From positions 2,445,501 through 2,509,500 of the forward strand of contig NZ_CP136187.1 in the NCBI RefSeq assembly GCF_033193315.1: DNA of 64,000 nucleotides. The letters run 5' to 3'. The translations under genes and the position numbers were made by a program. The notes below the pieces were generated by a model. That model was not told the origin of the DNA, did no database searches, and saw only the letters and a list, made by a program, of their open reading frames with translations. Source of the DNA: Agathobaculum sp. NTUH-O15-33 (lineage in GTDB: Bacteria > Bacillota > Clostridia > Oscillospirales > Butyricicoccaceae). Within the stretch, counting starts at the first letter, position 1. Every line of letters starts with the position of its first letter. Below, one piece after another: positions 59,282 to 64,000 of the stretch.

Positions 59282-60193
59282 TTACAGACTGTCGCCCGCG
59301 CTTTCCATTTTGTTCTTTTTTAATTTTGCGGGCAGGTTCAGCAGCACGATCGCGCTGAGGACGAGCAGAATGCCGCAAAGCTTATCCCACGATACCGCTT
59401 CGTGTAGCAGCGTTACGCCGAGAACAGTGGCGACGACCGGCTCCGCCGTGGAAAGGATGGCGGCTTGCCCGGCGGGCACCTTAGCCAGTCCCGCTGTGTA
59501 TAACAGATACGCCACGACCGTGCACACCAGCGCGCAGCCAAGCGCGTTTCGCAAAACCGCAGGACTGCGGCACAGCCCCAAAAGCCGTACCGGCTGCGAC
59601 AGCGGGATTGTCGCCAATGCGGCAAATACCGCTGTATAGGCGGTAATGGTCTCCGGCTTGTAATGAACAAGCGCAAACTTGCCGAAAATACTATATAACG
59701 CGTAGCCAAAGCCAGAGCCGAGCCCCCAGAGAAGCGCCACAGGCGTGAGCCGTACCCCGCCCGCGGTAAATACGCCCGCCACGAACACACAGCCCAATAC
59801 CGTGAGCGCCAACGCGGTCACGCTGCGCGCGGAAAGCTTTTCATGAAACAGTACGGCGGAAAGCACCATGACAAAAACCGGCGCGGTATACAGCAGCAGC
59901 GCCGCCACCGCGACGCCCGCATATTTGATGCAGGTGATATAGCAAAAATTAAAGAAGGCCAAGCTGCACACGCCCGTGCCGATAAAGTAGAGCAAATGCC
60001 GCGGCCGTTTGATGCGCAGCGCCGCCGGATCGCGCACCGCGAGATACACCACATATCCCACCGCGGCGAGTGCAAACCGCATGGTAATCGTCTGCATGCT
60101 CGTCAGACCCTCGGCAGATAACCCACTGTAAAACACCGGGATCGCGCCCCAGCACACCGCAGCCGCAACGATGAGTAAATACGCTTTTTTCAT
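59282..60193 (-). CDS. EamA/DMT-superfamily transporter
   Basis: This integral membrane protein of about 303 residues has ten hydrophobic helices arranged as two EamA repeats, with AAVCWGAIPVFYSGL at the start and KVPAGQAAILSTAEPVVATVLG in the second half, a hallmark of the family. Such proteins usually export amino acids or other metabolites; the substrate cannot be read from sequence. The ATG at 60193 has GGGGGA upstream; the longer frame from 60250 lacks a site. It lies between sigE and truncated sigG, interrupting a cluster that is normally tight, so it was probably inserted by rearrangement. Confidence 0.92.
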   Translation of the reverse strand: MKKAYLLIVAAAVCWGAIPVFYSGLSAEGLTSMQTITMRFALAAVGYVVYLAVRDPAALRIKRPRHLLYFIGTGVCSLAFFNFCYITCIKYAGVAVAALLLYTAPVFVMVLSAVLFHEKLSARSVTALALTVLGCVFVAGVFTAGGVRLTPVALLWGLGSGFGYALYSIFGKFALVHYKPETITAYTAVFAALATIPLSQPVRLLGLCRSPAVLRNALGCALVCTVVAYLLYTAGLAKVPAGQAAILSTAEPVVATVLGVTLLHEAVSWDKLCGILLVLSAIVLLNLPAKLKKNKMESAGDSL

Positions 60194-60278
60194 TTTATTG
60201 GTTTCCCCCAGACACGTTTTTATTCTACCGCATTTTTCCGCTCCATGCAAGTTTTACAGCACGGTGCAGCCGGTAAAA

Positions 60279-60549
60279 AAACGCCGCGGCAAAAGCCGCG
60301 GCGTTTCAGCGTGTCAAAGAACTCCCTCGCGCCGCAGCGCGCATAAAATAGAATTTTGCCGTTTGCGGCAAAATTCATAAAAACCGGGAGCATGTATCTC
60401 GGTTTTTATACAAACCGACTTCAAGTGTGCCTAAAAGGCGCGCGCAGAAGCCGGAATTCTCGATCGAAATGGGGCTTTGTTTCGATCGACAGACTGTCAA
60501 AACTTGTTTTTTGACAGTCTGAAACGCCGCGGCAAAAGCCGCGGCGTTT
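60279..60549. repeat. Cluster of perfect hairpins between sigE and eamA
   Basis: Five or more stems lie in 270 bp. AAACGCCGCGGC-AAAA with its complement occurs twice as identical copies (60279-60306 and 60522-60549). Between them are GAATTTTGCCG with its complement (60351-60376), ATAAAAACCG/CGGTTTTTAT (60377-60409), CGATCGAAA/TTTCGATCG (60461-60488) and CAGACTGTCAAAA with its complement (60490-60521). The first and last can serve as terminators for eamA-side and sigE transcripts. No gene is seen in this gap. Confidence 0.7.
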
Positions 60550-60565
60550 AGTGCGGGAACCACAC

Positions 60566-61264
60566 TCATACCCACTTCAGAATGTCCTTGCGCATGCGCG
60601 CGATGATGCGCTTTTCCAAACGGGAGATGTAACTTTGCGAAATGCCGAGCAGATCGGCTACCTCCTTCTGCGTCATGGCTTCGGCCATGCCGATGCCGAA
60701 GCGCAGCGAGATAATGCGCTTCTCCCGCTCGGGCAAGCGGTCTAGCGCGCGCAGCAAAAGCGCCCGATCCACATCGTCCTCCAGTGGACGCAGCACGCTG
60801 TCGGCCTCTGTACCCAATATATCGGAAAGCAGCAGCTCGTTGCCGTCCCAATCCGAGGAAAGCGGTTCGTCAAAGGAAATTTCCGTGCGCTGGTTGCCGA
60901 TCTTGCGCAGATGCATTAGGATCTCATTTTCGATACAGCGCGAGGCATAGGTGGCAAGCTTCACGTTTTTATCGCTTTTATAAGTACCCACGGCCTTGAT
61001 CAGCCCAATCGTGCCGATCGAGATCAGATCCTCCGTGCCAACGCCGCTCGATTCAAATTTACGCGCCAAAAAAACGACCAAGCGCAGGTTGTGCTCGATC
61101 AGCGTATTGCGCGCGGCTTCGCTTCCCGCCTGACAGGCGGCGACCTGCTGCGCCTCCTCCACGGCGGAAAGCGGCGGCGGCAGCACCTCGCTGCCGCCGA
61201 TATAATAGACGCGCCCGCGCCGTTTCAGCAAGTTCAGTAATTTTCCCAGCCATTTTTTCAGCAT
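60566..61264 (-). CDS. sigE: Sporulation sigma factor E precursor (pro-sigma-E)
   Basis: This 232-residue mother-cell sigma factor starts with the membrane-associating pro-sequence [19 protein letters not shown]. The conserved processing region [13 protein letters not shown] follows. Region 2 ([34 protein letters not shown]) and region 4 ([22 protein letters not shown]) are intact. The ATG at 61264 has GGGAG upstream; the longer frame is inside spoIIGA. It follows spoIIGA by 13 bp, as in other spore formers, and would be cleaved by SpoIIGA after engulfment signalling from the forespore. Confidence 0.96.
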   Translation of the reverse strand: MLKKWLGKLLNLLKRRGRVYYIGGSEVLPPPLSAVEEAQQVAACQAGSEAARNTLIEHNLRLVVFLARKFESSGVGTEDLISIGTIGLIKAVGTYKSDKNVKLATYASRCIENEILMHLRKIGNQRTEISFDEPLSSDWDGNELLLSDILGTEADSVLRPLEDDVDRALLLRALDRLPEREKRIISLRFGIGMAEAMTQKEVADLLGISQSYISRLEKRIIARMRKDILKWV

Positions 61265-61277
61265 GATGCTCTCCCTT

Positions 61278-62120
61278 TCACACGCCCAGCAAGCCTTCGT
61301 AACCGCCCTGATCCATTCGTTCCGTTCCAATCGCCAATACACAATCTATTTTTTTGCCGGCGGCGTCCCATACCCCGTCCGGCCTGAAAAACAGCAGCAG
61401 GCCGTTCGCCGTGCCGACCGCCTGATACGGCAGCAGCCCCGCGCGCCGCGCCAGCTCGGGCGGCAGGGCGGCAAGGCAGGCGGCGGCGTTCCCCGCCGTC
61501 AGCCCTTGCAGCGCGGCAAACCGTTCGCCCAGCAGCCGCGCGGCGGCGCTTTGCCCCAGAATAAGCGCCGGTTTTCCGGAAGCGGGCTCGGTCAGCTCAT
61601 TGCCTGTGTCGCGCAGCACATTCACCTGTATGCGCCTATCAAACAACGAGACCGTGACCGTGCCGATCTGCCGCCGTACCGCGCCGTGAGCCGCGTCGCC
61701 CCGGAGCAGCACGCCGCTTACCGCGTATCCCACGGCGGCGGCCAGCAGCAGCAAGCGCAGCGGCACCGCGAGGTAATAGCCCGCGCCGAACAGCAGCCGT
61801 TTCCCGGTCGCCGCGCCGAGCGCCAGCGCCACACCCGCGAACGCGGCCGATACCAGCAGATAAAGCGCGCAGACACGCACGAACGGCCCTTTGCCATAGT
61901 ACGCCGCGGCACAAATCCCCACGCCCGCTGCAAGCCGCAGCGGCAGGGCTCCCAGTACCGGCATTACGGCGCCCAGCACCGCATAAGCGCCGCCCAGCAG
62001 CGCCGCGAGGGCGATGCGCCCTCTTCCGCTATGTATACCGCCCAGCCGGGCCGCGGCCAGCAGGGTCGCGTAATCCATCAGTGCGTTCACCGCGAACAGC
62101 ACATCCACATAGACCGTCAT
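61278..62120 (-). CDS. spoIIGA: Sigma-E processing peptidase SpoIIGA
   Basis: This 280-residue protein has five hydrophobic helices in the first half ([17 protein letters not shown] onward) and a C-terminal aspartic-protease domain with the active-site motif DTGNEL (Asp171). It sits in the septal membrane and cleaves pro-sigma-E in the mother cell. The ATG at 62120 has GGAGGGAGG upstream; the frame opens earlier but without a site. It is very Ala/Leu/Gly-rich, like much of this GC-rich end of the window. It is directly upstream of sigE, which makes the call secure. Confidence 0.93.
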   Translation of the reverse strand: MTVYVDVLFAVNALMDYATLLAAARLGGIHSGRGRIALAALLGGAYAVLGAVMPVLGALPLRLAAGVGICAAAYYGKGPFVRVCALYLLVSAAFAGVALALGAATGKRLLFGAGYYLAVPLRLLLLAAAVGYAVSGVLLRGDAAHGAVRRQIGTVTVSLFDRRIQVNVLRDTGNELTEPASGKPALILGQSAAARLLGERFAALQGLTAGNAAACLAALPPELARRAGLLPYQAVGTANGLLLFFRPDGVWDAAGKKIDCVLAIGTERMDQGGYEGLLGV

Positions 62121-62203
62121 ACGCGCCCTCCCTCCGCCGATTGCTATCATATCACTTTGCGGCCGAGCTTTTTGACGAAAGGACACAAGCAAAAAAATAG
62201 GAG

Positions 62204-62334
62204 ATAGGAAGTAATGAGAAATTAGGAATTAGTAGTTAGGAATTGTGGTATCGCGCAAAGCGCGATGATTGAATATCCGGCTTTGCCGGAACTCCACCAT
62301 TACTAATTACTAATTTCTAATTACTACTTCCTAA
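62204..62334. repeat. MITE-like palindromic element
   Basis: Imperfect terminal inverted repeats of about 40 bp, built from TAGGAAGTAAT and several AATTAG motifs, lie at 62204-62249 and 62294-62334. Between them are two small hairpins, ATCGCGC-AAA-GCGCGAT and TCCGGCTTTGCCGGA. No ORF is enclosed. It could be a non-autonomous transposable element or a structured RNA element. No target-site duplication is evident. Confidence 0.6.
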
Positions 62335-62349
62335 CCCCTACTTTAAAAC

Positions 62350-63345
62350 TTAAAACGTATGGCAAACGGCGTGTGCGAGCAGCGCGGCCGCGGCGGCGAC
62401 GTCGCTTTCGGCGCACATTTCGCTTGGGGAGTGGATATACCGCGTCGGGATGGACACCGCGCCGGACAAAACGCCCGTGCGCGTCTTTTGCAGGGCGGCC
62501 GTATCCGTGCCGCCAAACTGCAATATCTCGCGCTGGAGCGGCAGGCCGAGCGCTTCGCCCGCCTGCGTCAATCCCGCGACGACCTGCGGCGCGCAAATGA
62601 CCGAGCGATCCATGACCTTGATCGCGGGGCCGCCGCCGAGCGATACCGCCATGGGGCTTTTGCGCTCGGGCAGGTCGCCGGTATCGGTCACATCGACCGC
62701 GAGCGCCAGATCGGGCTCAACCGCGAACGCGGCGGCGCCCGCGCCCCGCAGGCCGACCTCCTCCTGCGAGGTAAACACAAAGTATAGGTCGTTATCCGTT
62801 TCGGCGAGCTGCTCCATCGCAAGCAGCAGCGTCACGCAGCCGATGCGGTTATCCAGATAGGGGCCGCACAGCACGCCGTTCTGTGAAAAGCTCGGCGCGG
62901 CAAACACGGCGAAATCACCCACCTGAACCTGCCGCTCCGCCTCCGCGCGGTCTTTCGCGCCGATGTCGATAAACAGGTTGTCGAGCGTCAGCTCCTTAAA
63001 GGGCGTTTTTTCCTCATAGGAGATCACGCCGCGCGTGCCGTTTGCAAACCGCACCTGAATATTGATCAGATCGCCCTTAAATAGGCCGCCGACCGGTGAA
63101 AAGCGCAGAAAGCCGTTATCGTCGATATACGTGGCGACCACACCGATCGAATCCATGTGCGCGGCCAGCAATATCTTTTTGCCGCCGCCTTTTTTCCGGC
63201 AGATCAGGCTGCCGAGCGCGTCCGTCGTCATATCGTCCACATAGTCTGCGGCGAGGGCGGCAATGGTCTCGCGCACCTCCTGCTCGCGGCCGGACGGCCC
63301 GAACGCGCCGCCCACCTTCTGGTAAAGGTCAAATATTTTACTCAT
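62350..63345 (-). CDS. M42 family metallo-aminopeptidase
   Basis: This 331-residue dinuclear metallopeptidase of family M42 has the metal ligands and catalytic acids in AAHMDSIGVV (His63, Asp65), GPYLDNRIG, SQEEVGLRG, VDVTDTGD and YIHSPSE near the C-terminus. Members are cytoplasmic, usually dodecameric aminopeptidases acting on peptides. The ATG at 63345 overlaps the end of the upstream M42 gene by eight bases, so the two paralogues form a coupled pair. A YsdC/FrvX-type role is likely; older annotations of this family as endoglucanases are unlikely to apply. Confidence 0.93.
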   Translation of the reverse strand: MSKIFDLYQKVGGAFGPSGREQEVRETIAALAADYVDDMTTDALGSLICRKKGGGKKILLAAHMDSIGVVATYIDDNGFLRFSPVGGLFKGDLINIQVRFANGTRGVISYEEKTPFKELTLDNLFIDIGAKDRAEAERQVQVGDFAVFAAPSFSQNGVLCGPYLDNRIGCVTLLLAMEQLAETDNDLYFVFTSQEEVGLRGAGAAAFAVEPDLALAVDVTDTGDLPERKSPMAVSLGGGPAIKVMDRSVICAPQVVAGLTQAGEALGLPLQREILQFGGTDTAALQKTRTGVLSGAVSIPTRYIHSPSEMCAESDVAAAAALLAHAVCHTF

Positions 63346-64000
63346 CGTCGTTCCCTCCGAGTTCCTCTAAAAATGCGCGGCAGAGCGCCAAAACAGCCTC
63401 ACAGTCCGCCGTGGCCGCGACGCTTGCGGGCGAGTGGATATAGCGCACCGGCGCGGCGACCGCGCACACGCGCACGCCCGCGCGGCTCTTGTGGATGCGG
63501 CCCGCGTCCGTGCCGCCGGAAACGCGGCTTTTGGTCTGCCACGGAATATGGCGCGCCGCTGCGGCGTCCCGCAGCAGCTCGAACAGCGCGGCGTCGTAGA
63601 TCGTCGAACCGTCCATGAACGGAATGACCGCGCCGCCGCGCAGGCGGCAAACAGCCTTGCCATCCTTTACATCGTACAGGTCCGCCGCGGTCGTGCCCTC
63701 AATCACCAGACAAAAGCCGGGGTCGAGCGCATACGCCATGGTCGCGGAGCCGCGCAGGCCGGTTTCCTCCTGCACGGTGAAGCAAAACCACGTATCAACC
63801 GGCGGCTTGTCCTTCAGTATCGTCAAAAGCACGGCGCAGCCGATCCGGTCGTCGATCGCGCGGGCCTTCAAAAAGCCGTCGCCAAACAAAACGGGCGGGG
63901 AATCAAACACGCCGTAATCGCCGGGCGCGACAAGCGCCTCCACCGCAGCACGGTTCTCCGCGCCGATATCGATATACAGGTCGCGCGTCTTTGGCATGTG
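63338..64000 (-). CDS. Second M42 family metallo-aminopeptidase (N-terminus beyond right edge)
   Basis: At least 220 C-terminal residues of another M42 peptidase are present. Seen motifs are RAIDDRIGC, TVQEETGLRGSA, VIEGTTAADL (Glu where the neighbour has Asp) and VRYIHSP. The frame is open to base 64000, and the N-terminal metal motif lies outside the window. The frame shown starts at an internal Met. It is paralogous to the next gene and overlaps it by eight bases; adjacent non-identical M42 subunits can form mixed complexes in other organisms, which is possible here. Confidence 0.9.
   Translation of the reverse strand, partial: HMPKTRDLYIDIGAENRAAVEALVAPGDYGVFDSPPVLFGDGFLKARAIDDRIGCAVLLTILKDKPPVDTWFCFTVQEETGLRGSATMAYALDPGFCLVIEGTTAADLYDVKDGKAVCRLRGGAVIPFMDGSTIYDAALFELLRDAAAARHIPWQTKSRVSGGTDAGRIHKSRAGVRVCAVAAPVRYIHSPASVAATADCEAVLALCRAFLEELGGNDDE

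Overview
The window looks like the chromosome of an anaerobic, spore-forming Clostridia, probably of the Oscillospiraceae-like gut group. The evidence is spoIIGA-sigE-sigG in the usual Firmicutes order, purine-rich ribosome binding sites, near-consensus sigma-A promoters, S-layer-homology (SLH) surface proteins and a CoA-dependent, apparently carnitine/betaine-type operon. This placement is inference from gene content only.

Layout. 1-339: 5' part of groEL. 621-6754: a six-gene minus-strand operon (acyl-CoA dehydrogenase, two class III CoA-transferases, ferredoxin, hotdog thioesterase, BCCT transporter) with a strong promoter, divergent from a marR gene; a MaoC-like hydratase follows at 7719-8561. 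8702-13889: an accessory stretch with a 1207-residue metallophosphoesterase/P-loop NTPase/HD-hydrolase fusion, a coupled 51-codon ORF and an AT-rich DUF2971 gene. 13986-16157: an EAL phosphodiesterase and a small HTH protein. 16278-49641: more than half the window, three giant SLH-anchored repeat proteins on the minus strand, two of them split by a single -1 frame break. 49638-55800: the apparent control region for the giants. 56036-56551: a small HTH-like ORF and tRNA-Pro(CGG). 56639-62120: punA, mtaD, a truncated sigG, an EamA transporter, sigE and spoIIGA. 62350-64000: two overlapping M42 aminopeptidase genes, the second cut by the window edge.

The main discovery candidate is the control region. 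Two inverted copies of an 18-bp, internally palindromic site (49856-49873 and 50139-50156) flank 265 bp. That segment carries an outward-facing sigma-A promoter and a bidirectional terminator, and the right site lies beside a tyrosine-recombinase gene with all catalytic residues. As written, the promoter points away from the giant genes and the terminator lies between the segment and those genes, so the locus reads as OFF. Inversion would place the promoter just upstream of a 33-codon leader ORF and the giant operon. The recombinase promoter has direct repeats of LytTR type at its -35 region. Next come a LytTR response regulator and, divergently, a histidine kinase fused to a large extracytoplasmic domain. 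The proposed system is a signal-gated DNA-inversion switch for a giant S-layer adhesin operon, which may extend into the c-di-GMP phosphodiesterase downstream.

Secondary points are the frame breaks in the giants, a recent ~5.1-kb duplication between two of them, recurring double-hairpin spacers after each giant, the MPE-NTPase-HD fusion as a possible anti-phage protein, a Glu-for-Asp substitution in one CoA-transferase, and a truncated sigG that keeps a forespore-type promoter and runs into mtaD-punA.
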